Source: a virus. From it: a stretch of 31,151 nucleotides of DNA. The stretch covers positions 1 through 31,151 of IMG/VR virus record IMGVR_UViG_3300030104_000999; one strand, given 5' to 3'. A program made the translations under genes and the position numbers. Below are positions 7,887 to 15,256 of the stretch, in pieces. The notes under the pieces are model-generated. The model was not told the origin of the DNA, did no database searches, and saw only the letters and a list, made by a program, of their open reading frames with translations. Within the stretch, counting starts at the first letter, position 1. Each line of letters opens with the position of its first letter.

Positions 7887-8843
7887 TTATTTGTCAATTC
7901 CGAAAAGGGTATTTAAGCCTTTCGTCGATTCGATGTGTGTGTCGAACAGTGCTGGATCTGTTCCCATTAAATCCAGAACAGCGCGTCGAACAGACATGCG
8001 AAAATGCTTCTGTGCTTCTTCTTCGTCTTCGTCTTCGTCGTCTTCTTCTTCTTCTGGTGCAGCGTCTTCGTCGTCGTCTTCGTCGTCGTCTGCTTCGACA
8101 TAAACGTCTTCGTCTTCGTCTTCGTCGTGTTCTGGTTCGTGTTCTTTATTTTCGTCTTCGTCGTCGTCCATGTATCGAAGTCGATCTGGATCGTGGTCTT
8201 CGATTACTTCAAAGTCGAACGACATCGAAGCGCCTTCGTGGTCGTCGGAATCGCCAGCCATTAAAACCGGTCCGCCTTCGTAATCCATCCAGTGATACCC
8301 ATCTGGCGCGTCGACTTCCATGCTGGCTTGCTTCTGTATTTCGGACATTTTCGCGTACTCCTGATTCGCAGCGCGTATCGCGACAGCGTCCCGGTTAGCC
8401 GGGATCGGCACTGCTGATATTTCTTGTAACTCGGATTTAGTGTACCAGTAACCGGTCGCACCGTGCGCTGGATGGTCGTCGGGTAGCTTCGACCGTTCGA
8501 TGGTTTCGCCCGGTGTAAACCCGACAGACACTGCGTTTAGGAATCCACGCTTAAACTGCGACGCGACGGTCTTTCCAAGTGGGTTCGATTCGCTGTCGTC
8601 CCATTCGATTGACGCGACCAGATTCTTTCCTTCGATGTCGATGTCGACCACGCGACCGACTGGTGGAAGCGTGTAATCGTGCGCCCATACCACGACCGGG
8701 TTCGACTTAAAGTGTTCCAGATTCCATTCGGAATCGACGACGTCGTTATATCTGTCTGGTGTCGGTGTGCTGGCGATAACTGTGGTTCGTCCAGACCGGT
8801 CGGTCGACGACCGTAAAACCATCGTGCGATAATGTCGTTTCAT
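7887..8843 (-). CDS. Prohead protease with long acidic C-terminal tail
   Basis: The 318-residue product belongs to the HK97-type prohead serine protease family. It shows STPTPDRYNDVV near the N-terminus, the His in VVVWAHD (H55), the Ser in NAVSVGF (S106) and the ELQEISAVPIPANRDA segment at 138-153. The catalytic domain ends near residue 165. The rest is unusual: residues about 196-277 form a tract almost only of Asp and Glu, followed by a basic, conserved-looking helix (residues 278-318, HFRMSVRRAVLDLMG). That layout suggests a fused scaffold that fills the prohead and is later digested. The start overlaps the portal stop (ATGA). Confidence 0.88.
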   Translation of the reverse strand: MKRHYRTMVLRSSTDRSGRTTVIASTPTPDRYNDVVDSEWNLEHFKSNPVVVWAHDYTLPPVGRVVDIDIEGKNLVASIEWDDSESNPLGKTVASQFKRGFLNAVSVGFTPGETIERSKLPDDHPAHGATGYWYTKSELQEISAVPIPANRDAVAIRAANQEYAKMSEIQKQASMEVDAPDGYHWMDYEGGPVLMAGDSDDHEGASMSFDFEVIEDHDPDRLRYMDDDEDENKEHEPEHDEDEDEDVYVEADDDEDDDEDAAPEEEEDDEDEDEEEAQKHFRMSVRRAVLDLMGTDPALFDTHIESTKGLNTLFGIDK

Positions 8844-11311
8844 TTTTTAACCCTCGATACAATCGTACACCGACAGTTTATGTCTAAACTGGCATGTCCG
8901 AAACCACCCGGATGCGCTGATTTTTTACCGACGTGTTCCGACGGTACACCAGCGCCAGCAGGTACCACGAACATTTCGCCGGGTCCGACCGATACGTTCT
9001 GGTCGTCAAGTTCGCGATGCGCTGGTCTGGCATTAGGCGAAGCGATCCAGAATATTTCCATTTCGATTCCACGCTGCGACAGTTCTTCGTACGTCTGTCG
9101 TGTACCAGACGCGACTGCTTTTGTGGTTTCGGTTCGACTGACACGTAAAGCGCGTTCTGCAGAAAATGCGTGGTTCTGCATTAGGTCCGACTGCATTTCT
9201 GCGATCGTCTTACCATCGTCGATACCGTCTTCGATTACCTTTACGACTTCTGTTTCTGTAAACCGGTACACGTTTTCCGTTAGATCGGCCATGATGGTCG
9301 CGACCTTATTCTGTATCCATTCAGGGGTTACGATTTCGCCGGTCTGGTCTGCGTTCTTTAAAGCCTGCGCGATCGCCCTTCGTACCATTTTTTCGATAAG
9401 TGGTCGCAGCTGGCTGTCGAGCGTGGCGCGTTCGACGCTTTCTGCTAAGATTTCACGAATCCACGTGTCGCTTAGTGTGGCGCGTTTAATCGACTTCTGT
9501 GCTGGTAATACGTCTTCCAGTCGTTTCGCTGTGCGTGCAGCCTGCCCGCGAAAGTATCGACGAACCAGTTTATTAAATGCGCGTTCGTATGGATGGTGGA
9601 AGTTATCGACGAACGCGCGTGCGTACTCGGATCGCGCTGCTGCGTCTGTTACGTCGCGACACACATCGATTAAATCGTACGACTGTTCGATCTGTTCTGG
9701 CGTCGTTCGCGACAGCCACTGCGCACCGTCTGGTGTGCGGTTCAATCGAAGACCATACTGTCGCAGCGTGCGCAGCGCATTCTGTTCTGTGTCTTCCGAT
9801 ACATTTACAGCACCGTCGACCAGCGCCTGCGCAGCGTCGATCGGTATCATCGGAAACGCGACCAGTATTAACTGGACACCAGCGTCGTTAGTAAGCGCAC
9901 CAGACGCGACTGCTGCTAATACTTCCAGCAGCGACGCGATCTGCGCACCGTTTAACGCCTGCGCTGCGACTGGCTGGTCTGGTTCGACTTCTGCGACGAC
10001 TGGATCGTCTGCGTCGACTGGCTGGTCTGGTTCGTCTTCGTCCAGTGGTGCGTCGTCTTCGTACGGTGCTGGTGCGGGTGCTGGTGCAGTGTCACCCATA
10101 AGCGCGTCGAACGGGTCGATAATGTTATCGGTCGGTAAGTCGTCGAACCCTTCGTACGACGCTGCATCTGCGATCGGTACGCCCATACTTACCCACGTCA
10201 TAACGCGATTTACGCGATCGTTCCGCGACTCCTGCAGCGCCTGTACTCCACTAAAATCGAAGTGGACAGACAAGTCGTCGCCGTCTGGAAACAGTTTCGC
10301 CAGTCGATTTAGTTCCGACGAAACCAGTTCCATTTTTCCGCGTATCCCCTCCCAATAACGCACCGCCTGTTCCCTGCTGGTCGCGTAATTCGCAGACGGT
10401 AAACCGACGCGTGTGGGCGGTACGTCAAGACAGGCGAGAATCGCAGACACAGTAAATTCGCGTACACTTGAGAATTCCATGTCTTTCGGTGACCATCCGA
10501 CCGGAGTGTAATCGCACGCACCACCCATAACCAGCAGACCCGATCCACTCGACATCTGGCGTTCTGTCGCGCTGCGAATGGTCTTAATCATTTCGGACGA
10601 CCATCTGTCTCCTTCTTCCGACGGCGAAATTATACCTGTCGGACGTCCAGTCTGCGCAGATGCTGCAGTTAACTTCTGCGTACGTCTGTCGGTCATTAGA
10701 TCGTTATGTAACGACTGTATCGCACCGACACCCCATAACGACCGTGGATCGTCGGCCCACGATGGCGTACGAATGTGCAGTACCTGTTCGTACGTGTATG
10801 TCTGAGGTTTACCGCCACCGTGGTATTCGTACGAACCCGGCTGTCCATCTGACTGTGGAAAAATGCGTACGCGACTTGGATGCAGACGTAACAGTGCTTC
10901 TGGTTCTGTCGATCCAGCGATTAAGATAAAGCAGTCGCCAGTAAGTACCAGATCGGTAACGCACTGTCGCCAGAACAGTACAGATGGAATACGCGACGAT
11001 GGATTATTTAACAGACGCGATAATGCGTGGTCGTCTGCTGGTTCTGCGTCTTTACCTTCGCCACGAACCACGCGTATCTTTAAAGACGAAGCGTCGGACG
11101 CGAGCGCAGAAACAGCAGCGTAAACGAATGGAAACGAAGCCATCGAAGACAGCGACGACAGTGGATCGTATGCCGGTGTCGACGGTGCGTTAGGTATAAA
11201 GTCCGCACCAGCACTGTGGTTTATCTCGCCTTCTGGCGACACGTCGACCAGTTTTAACGCACGCAGGACACGGACGAAAAGACTGTCGCGAATGGCAAGA
11301 TTAGAACCCAC
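8840..11311 (-). CDS. Portal protein fused to MuF / SPP1 gp7-type head protein
   Basis: The product has 823 residues. Residues 1-400 are an HK97-family portal: SRLLNNPS near 98-105, LTGDCFILI, TYTYEQVLHIRTP and the diagnostic LDVPPTRVGLPSANYATSREQ at 295-315. A Pro/Asp/Glu linker (about 408-450) is followed by a LNGAQIASLLEVLAAVASG module near 453-471, known from portal C-termini. Residues about 555-823 are a MuF-type head protein with RVSRTETTKAVASG (723-736), WIASPNARPAHRELDDQNV (755-773) and a final CRC pair. MuF proteins sit inside the head and may be ejected. The start is GTG at 11311 without a clear ribosome site, after an in-frame TAA four codons upstream. The fusion removes the usual separate minor head gene. 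Confidence 0.9.
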   Translation of the reverse strand: MGSNLAIRDSLFVRVLRALKLVDVSPEGEINHSAGADFIPNAPSTPAYDPLSSLSSMASFPFVYAAVSALASDASSLKIRVVRGEGKDAEPADDHALSRLLNNPSSRIPSVLFWRQCVTDLVLTGDCFILIAGSTEPEALLRLHPSRVRIFPQSDGQPGSYEYHGGGKPQTYTYEQVLHIRTPSWADDPRSLWGVGAIQSLHNDLMTDRRTQKLTAASAQTGRPTGIISPSEEGDRWSSEMIKTIRSATERQMSSGSGLLVMGGACDYTPVGWSPKDMEFSSVREFTVSAILACLDVPPTRVGLPSANYATSREQAVRYWEGIRGKMELVSSELNRLAKLFPDGDDLSVHFDFSGVQALQESRNDRVNRVMTWVSMGVPIADAASYEGFDDLPTDNIIDPFDALMGDTAPAPAPAPYEDDAPLDEDEPDQPVDADDPVVAEVEPDQPVAAQALNGAQIASLLEVLAAVASGALTNDAGVQLILVAFPMIPIDAAQALVDGAVNVSEDTEQNALRTLRQYGLRLNRTPDGAQWLSRTTPEQIEQSYDLIDVCRDVTDAAARSEYARAFVDNFHHPYERAFNKLVRRYFRGQAARTAKRLEDVLPAQKSIKRATLSDTWIREILAESVERATLDSQLRPLIEKMVRRAIAQALKNADQTGEIVTPEWIQNKVATIMADLTENVYRFTETEVVKVIEDGIDDGKTIAEMQSDLMQNHAFSAERALRVSRTETTKAVASGTRQTYEELSQRGIEMEIFWIASPNARPAHRELDDQNVSVGPGEMFVVPAGAGVPSEHVGKKSAHPGGFGHASLDINCRCTIVSRVKK

Positions 11312-11344
11312 GAAACGACGTTAACTTAAAACGACTGGTGGTGT

Positions 11345-11560
11345 CTACCTTCGACCCGTATTCGCAGTCGCGAACAGACTTCGCTGTTCTGGTTCTGCAG
11401 TCCTGTTTATTCGGTCGCACGCGTCGCAGCGCCACGCCACAGAAAGACGCGCTGGTCGTCCACCTTTCGCACAGACATCTGCAGCGCGTTTCGCTGCTGC
11501 GTAACCGCGTGGACTTCCACTGCTTTCGTGCGAACAGTACCGACACCACAGTCTAAACAT
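11345..11560 (-). CDS. Small zinc-ribbon protein (Com-like layout)
   Basis: The 71-residue product has two Cys pairs, WCRYC (C6, C9) and RCDACDRINR (C45, C48), with the second pair placed in a pattern like Mu Com-type zinc ribbons. It starts inside the end of the methyltransferase gene with GGAAG six bases upstream of the ATG. Com in phage Mu activates translation of a DNA-modification gene, so an MTase neighbour is suggestive, but homology is not shown. A second frame here (ECLDCGVG onward, ending near 11398) also looks protein-like but has no start codon. The frame choice is therefore uncertain. The gene is rich in Arg. Confidence 0.5.
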   Translation of the reverse strand: MFRLWCRYCSHESSGSPRGYAAAKRAADVCAKGGRPARLSVAWRCDACDRINRTAEPEQRSLFATANTGRR

Positions 11561-12074
11561 TCGCGTCTTCCAGCTGGTTACCCCACGACGACCACCCGTC
11601 GCGCTGCGTGCGTGCGAACATTTCCAGATATGGTCCGACACTTCGCGCTTCGATTAGATCGTACGCCTGCTGTGGCTTCTGGCTATGCTTTCCGCGTGGC
11701 GCATGTAACCACGACGTAAGCGTACGGTCGTCGGTCTTCGCGCTGTACCCTTTACCGCGAACCGCGAACAGCAGGTGTTCGTGTCGCATTCTGAAATACT
11801 GACCTAAACCGGGTCGACCATCCTTCGTCCAGACGACGTTCGTTTTATACGTGAACCCGAGACATCCAATTAACCACAGTGCGTCTGGTAAGTGGTTCGC
11901 AGTCGTCCACATGTAAAGATGCGCGTCGTCTGCTGGTCGCCACACGCCAGACTGCAGAACGACCTGTGGAATGTCTGGTGTTTTTAGAAGTGGGTAATGG
12001 CGATCTGCGCCACGCTTTATTCGACCACCACCAGTTTCGTTCCACGGTGGGTCCATTAAGATCGTTCTGTACAT
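11553..12074 (-). CDS. MT-A70 family adenine methyltransferase
   Basis: The 173-residue product is a compact MT-A70 family enzyme that would transfer a methyl group from S-adenosylmethionine to the N6 of adenine. The catalytic DPPW is at residues 8-11, HLYMWTTANHL follows near 53-63, and the cofactor/target motif GKHSQKPQQAYDLIEARS lies near residue 130, then YLEMFARTQRDGWSSWGNQ. The order (DPPW first) is that of the MT-A70 group. The start is directly after the terminase stop. It probably methylates the phage genome to escape host restriction or marks DNA during packaging. The recognition sequence cannot be read from the protein. Confidence 0.85.
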   Translation of the reverse strand: MYRTILMDPPWNETGGGRIKRGADRHYPLLKTPDIPQVVLQSGVWRPADDAHLYMWTTANHLPDALWLIGCLGFTYKTNVVWTKDGRPGLGQYFRMRHEHLLFAVRGKGYSAKTDDRTLTSWLHAPRGKHSQKPQQAYDLIEARSVGPYLEMFARTQRDGWSSWGNQLEDANV

Positions 12075-13451
12075 TTAACCCACTCCGAAAGTGCTGGACC
12101 CTAACAGCGACACCATGTAACGAAGTGCATCTAAACAGTGGTCGTCGCGTTTAAGGGGTAAATCTGGCTGGTTTCGTTTCGTGTTCGTCGTGTCCCATCT
12201 GTACGACTGGAATTCGTGTACCAGTGGCCGCATCTGTGGCGTGTCGTGTACGACGATGTGTGGTTTACCATTCGCGTCGAGCGACATGCGTTCCATAACT
12301 GCAGAAAGTCCTGCACGAATCGATCCTTTTCCTTTACGCGCAGCGACGGTGTGTATGTCGTATTCGCGAGACAACGACAGACGACTTCCACGGTCTTCGC
12401 TGTCTGCGACGATCCATTCTGGTTTCTGGTCGTTTAGCTTTTTAATACACTCGGAATGGACGCGTAATGTGGTTTCGGTTCGATGATGCAGGCGATACAG
12501 ATGCAGTACGTCGTCTGCTGGATCGACTGCGCCTAATAAATACACGAATGGATTACGAGTACCAAAATCTATCGCACCGACCCGTATCCACGACGGATCT
12601 GGCAGAAATGGCTTTACTAAATGGACCCGTCTGTCGAAGCGATAGACCAGACCTTCCATCGCAGTAAACTCGCCTTTATCGCGTGCTGCGCGTTCGTGTG
12701 TCCCGTAACTGCGCAGTATGCGTTCGCGCTTCGTCTGGTCGATAAAGGGGTTATCGCCACCGTGGATATAATGGACCTTCGTACCGACATCTGGTGTTTC
12801 GACGAATCGTTTATATACCCACGACGTTAGACCCTTTAACGGTGTCATGGTCAGCAGCAGCCAGCCAGATCGACCCTCCCATCGAACGCGCGTTACACGC
12901 TGCAGTGCTTCATTATAAACCGCTTCGTCGTGTTCTTCGTCCAGCCAAATTAACCCGGCACTGTGTCCTTGGTAACTGCGAGCGCCACTGTCGTTAGTAA
13001 CGAATATTACCTTATTTCCATTCGGTACCTGCGCGACACTGGTACCGGGTCCACCTTCGTTACGCCAGACCGTACCTGCTGGAAGGTAACGACGCAGTGC
13101 TGCACGCTGCACGTGGATCGACAGACTCGCGTTAAGACTGGACGCCAGCACCGTCGCACCGTCTGGTGGTATCAGCGATGGATCGACGTCGTTATTCTGT
13201 ATCCACTGCGCGACCGCTGGATCGTTACGACCACACACGACTGCTGCTGCGATCTGCGCACCTAACTCTGTCTTACCAGCACCATTACCACCAGCAGCCA
13301 GCGTCGCGTCGATACCCGGTTCCATAAGTGCTAATCGCTGGCTGGATTTAGGCGGTTCGTTATGCCATAGACCAGCGTACGCCAGTGGTCGATCTGCTTT
13401 TCCACGCTCCCACTGCGACAGCGCCTTTATCGCTGCGTCGTTTAGTCTCAT
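12075..13451 (-). CDS. terL: Terminase large subunit (ATPase and nuclease)
   Basis: The 458-residue product powers DNA packaging and cuts the concatemer. The ATPase half has Walker A GGNGAGKT at 54-61 and Walker B LIWLDE at 167-172, followed by the LLLTMTP coupling motif near 198-204. The RNase H-like nuclease half has acidic residues in AIDFG (D295), IVADSED (D350) and RDDHCLDALRY (D437, D441). Its ATG overlaps the small-subunit stop (ATGA). The protein is a little shorter than many large terminases but all key motifs are present. Confidence 0.95.
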   Translation of the reverse strand: MRLNDAAIKALSQWERGKADRPLAYAGLWHNEPPKSSQRLALMEPGIDATLAAGGNGAGKTELGAQIAAAVVCGRNDPAVAQWIQNNDVDPSLIPPDGATVLASSLNASLSIHVQRAALRRYLPAGTVWRNEGGPGTSVAQVPNGNKVIFVTNDSGARSYQGHSAGLIWLDEEHDEAVYNEALQRVTRVRWEGRSGWLLLTMTPLKGLTSWVYKRFVETPDVGTKVHYIHGGDNPFIDQTKRERILRSYGTHERAARDKGEFTAMEGLVYRFDRRVHLVKPFLPDPSWIRVGAIDFGTRNPFVYLLGAVDPADDVLHLYRLHHRTETTLRVHSECIKKLNDQKPEWIVADSEDRGSRLSLSREYDIHTVAARKGKGSIRAGLSAVMERMSLDANGKPHIVVHDTPQMRPLVHEFQSYRWDTTNTKRNQPDLPLKRDDHCLDALRYMVSLLGSSTFGVG

Positions 13452-13927
13452 TCGTCGCCGTCCGTATAATCGACGTCGATGGCGTTTACAGTCGAATCGC
13501 CTGCGACCTGCAGCAGACGAACCGCGTCTGGATAATATTCGACGATCGCTCGCGCTTGACTAACCGGGTCTAAGTCTTCGACCGTATGCTGGACCTGTAC
13601 CTGTACCGGTGATTCGAAACCCATCGTACGCGCTTCCAGCGCCAGCAGACGACTGTGTGCGATCGAATGCCCTTCGCTGTCTGCTTTATGCTGCGCCATG
13701 CGAACACGCTGTAACCAGTCGATCTTCGCTGCATCTTTATCTGTAGACTGCGCGTCTTCCGACCAGCGTGCGCGTATCGTCGCTGCGTCGCGTCGTATCT
13801 GCCTGTCCGAAACGTCGTGCGTCGCTGCCAGCGTCAGCTGCAGATTCATCGTCCACGGATGCGTAAGCAGTGCGTGTTCGACATCGCGTAAACGCTGTTC
13901 GACCTGTTCGTTCGTTCGACGTGGCAC
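13448..13927 (-). CDS. terS: Terminase small subunit
   Basis: The 159-residue product precedes the large subunit and overlaps it by four bases. The N-terminal part (EQRLRDVEHALLTH, then LAATHDVSDRQIRRDAATIRARW) can form a helix-turn-helix DNA-binding domain, followed by a helical oligomerisation segment and an acidic C-terminus, as in small terminases that recognise the packaging site. It starts with GTG at 13927 with AGGGG seven bases upstream. The call rests on layout and position; no named family is recognised. Confidence 0.8.
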   Translation of the reverse strand: MPRRTNEQVEQRLRDVEHALLTHPWTMNLQLTLAATHDVSDRQIRRDAATIRARWSEDAQSTDKDAAKIDWLQRVRMAQHKADSEGHSIAHSRLLALEARTMGFESPVQVQVQHTVEDLDPVSQARAIVEYYPDAVRLLQVAGDSTVNAIDVDYTDGDE

Positions 13928-13947
13928 CTGTAGACCCCTATTCTATG

Positions 13948-13966
13948 TGGACGTATAACACGTCCA
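13948..13966 (-). other. Hairpin between tRNA and terminase
   Basis: A 7-bp perfect inverted repeat (TGGACGT with ACGTCCA, 5-base loop) lies 27 bases past the tRNA 3' end and 21 bases before the small terminase start. It may stop RNA processing or exonucleases at the tRNA 3' side. There is no U-run, so it is not a typical intrinsic terminator. Confidence 0.4.
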
Positions 13967-13992
13967 GTCGCCTTCTGTCATGCTTTCGAAAG

Positions 13993-14074
13993 TGCGTAAG
14001 ACGGGATTCGAACCCGCACAGCATTCGCCGCGACATTTTAAGTGTCGTGTGTCTACCAGTTCCACCACTTACGC
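13993..14074 (-). tRNA. tRNA-Leu(UAA)
   Basis: The 82-base gene folds into a full class II cloverleaf. The acceptor stem is GCGTAAG with CTTACGC, the D-arm contains GGTAGACA, the anticodon stem is CGACA with TGTCG around a CTTAAAA loop (anticodon UAA), the variable arm is CGGC-GAAT-GCTG, and the T-arm loop is TTCGAAT. The discriminator base is A and no CCA is encoded. It closely follows the bacterial tRNA-Leu(UAA) pattern. It probably supports UUA codons, which are common in this genome, and lies in the cotranscribed gap before the terminase genes. Confidence 0.95.
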
Positions 14075-14094
14075 ATATTCGAATGTGTCCAGAA

Positions 14095-14143
14095 CCACCG
14101 TCGACGGTAGGAACCAGTCTGCTGTCTGGCGTGTCGACGGTGG
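14095..14143. other. Paired GTCGACGGT sites / long inverted repeat upstream of the tRNA
   Basis: An 11-bp perfect inverted repeat (CCACCGTCGAC and GTCGACGGTGG) spans 27 bases, and a small CCAG/CTGG hairpin sits between the arms. The left arm also lies in a 12-bp palindrome (ACCGTCGACGGT, 14097-14108). The motif GTCGACGGT occurs twice in the same direction 33 bp apart, about three DNA turns. The site is in the 79-base gap between the DPPY methyltransferase and the tRNA, near the small terminase gene, so it may be a packaging recognition site, an operator or an RNA structure. Confidence 0.45.
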
Positions 14144-14153
14144 ACTGGAGGAT

Positions 14154-14714
14154 TTAAAACAGCGATGTCTGGCGTACATATCGTTTCCACATTTCGGTTC
14201 CACGACCGGTACCCGGAAACACGTCGACGAATGTGTCGCCAGTGCGAGCGCCCATAATAGCGAACAGCCATAACCAGAAGTCGTCTGGTTTCGCGCCAGT
14301 TAGACCTTTTTTTAAAGTAATCGACGCGCTGCAGAAGTCGCGCAGTTTCGGATACACGCCTAATCTGCGACCACCGCGTACAATTACAGGTTCCCACGAA
14401 TACGCAGGATTTACACCACCTTTAAACGCCACGAACGGTTTAATCCACGCCATAACACGAACGTCTGCAGGACAGAACGGTAACAGTGTTCGCAGTGTCA
14501 CACTGGAAAGCGAGTAAGACCAGCCAGACGGGTATTCGTCGCACAGTCTTTCGATTAGTTTTTTATGTTCCAGTGGGTCGTCGTACTGCAGCGCGTTCTG
14601 GTGGTGTTCTGCGTACCGCTTTCCGCATCCTAAATACGGTGGATCTGCATACGCGAAGACCATCGTGTCGTTATCATCCATCGGATTTACCAGCCAGAAC
14701 CGACGACCATCCAC
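14154..14714 (-). CDS. DNA N-methyltransferase with DPPY motif
   Basis: The 186-residue product is of the site-specific DNA methyltransferase type widely seen in phages. The catalytic DPPY is at residues 24-27 (YADPPYLGCGKRY), a middle part includes LIERLCDEYPSGW, VRVMAWIKPFVAFK and SWEPVIVRGGRR, and the SAM-binding DVFPGTGRG follows at 164-172, so motif IV precedes motif I. The product would modify adenine or cytosine amino groups in DNA. It overlaps the upstream gene by 41 bases if it starts at 14714. An internal ATG at 14681 (residue 12) overlapping the stop by eight bases is an equally credible start. Confidence 0.8.
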   Translation of the reverse strand: MDGRRFWLVNPMDDNDTMVFAYADPPYLGCGKRYAEHHQNALQYDDPLEHKKLIERLCDEYPSGWSYSLSSVTLRTLLPFCPADVRVMAWIKPFVAFKGGVNPAYSWEPVIVRGGRRLGVYPKLRDFCSASITLKKGLTGAKPDDFWLWLFAIMGARTGDTFVDVFPGTGRGTEMWKRYVRQTSLF

Positions 14715-15255
14715 TTACTTTTTCCAGCTGGACCTTCGCGCGTGCTTCCATCTGTTCGATCTGTTCTGCAGTGTGTCTGTGTTCCGTTTTTAGGTGTGGC
14801 GCTTCTGCTGTTCCATAGTGGACTGCGTCTGTCCACGGGTCCGACTCCCATGTACGCAGAACGTCGCGCCAGCACTGGACGGTTTCCGTCGCGTATCTGC
14901 TACCCTTCGCACAGTCGCACGCTGCGACACACGACCGCACCTTCTTCTTATCGTCTTTCGTGTAATGTCTCACCATTTCGCGCCAGCCAGTAAAGTCGCA
15001 CGCTGGACACCCTGCCAGAAATGGTCGTGGCGCTTTCGACGGGTCTGCGTCGATTAGTTCCAGCAGTCGCGCCAAATTTGGCAGTGTGCGCTTCGTCCGA
15101 CACCATGATTCGGTTCCACGTATTAAGTCTTTATCTGTAATGGACTGCAGACCACGCGCCCATAATCGCAGCGTGTCTTCGATCCATTTTTCGCCCTTAT
15201 TGTAATTGTTCGCGAATGCTGTAAGCGATCGTCGAACGACCTGTATCGAAGCCAT
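14674..15255 (-). CDS. Candidate helicase loader with zinc-binding C-terminal half
   Basis: The 193-residue product follows the replisome-organizer gene. Its N-terminal 75 residues (FANNYNKGEKWIEDTLRLWA, then LIRGTESWCRTKRTLPNLARLLELI) resemble the small helical domain of phage helicase loader/inhibitor proteins such as G39P. The middle has Cys pairs CPAC (C83, C86) and ACDC (C113, C115) that could bind zinc. If correct, it would bring the host helicase to the phage origin, which fits the absence of a phage helicase. Similarity is by pattern only. Confidence 0.45.
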   Translation of the reverse strand: MASIQVVRRSLTAFANNYNKGEKWIEDTLRLWARGLQSITDKDLIRGTESWCRTKRTLPNLARLLELIDADPSKAPRPFLAGCPACDFTGWREMVRHYTKDDKKKVRSCVAACDCAKGSRYATETVQCWRDVLRTWESDPWTDAVHYGTAEAPHLKTEHRHTAEQIEQMEARAKVQLEKVSGWSSVLAGKSDG

Positions 15256-15256
15256 T

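Noticed and set aside
8020-8170. TCG/TCT-rich trinucleotide tract as a possible microsatellite
   Set aside because: It is explained by Asp and Glu codons of the protease tail, with mixed units and no regular array.
7727-8398. Plus-strand open frame of 223 codons with Leu/Arg runs
   Set aside because: It is the antisense image of the protease acidic tract; the Arg/Leu repeats are an artefact of Asp/Glu codons.
8832-10358. Plus-strand open frame of 508 codons over the portal gene
   Set aside because: It is a long shadow of the portal-MuF gene: Ser- and Cys-rich, with no start context or similarity to known proteins.
11301-11549. Alternative 82-residue minus-strand frame before the portal
   Set aside because: It is rich in Arg, Ser and Thr and its end overlaps the portal start; it looks like a shadow of the zinc-ribbon frame.
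13940-13967. Late promoter with CTGGAC and TAGAAT spaced by 16 bases before the small terminase
   Set aside because: Transcription would start at or past the AGGGG ribosome site, leaving no leader for the gene; the -35 is also formed by the hairpin arm.
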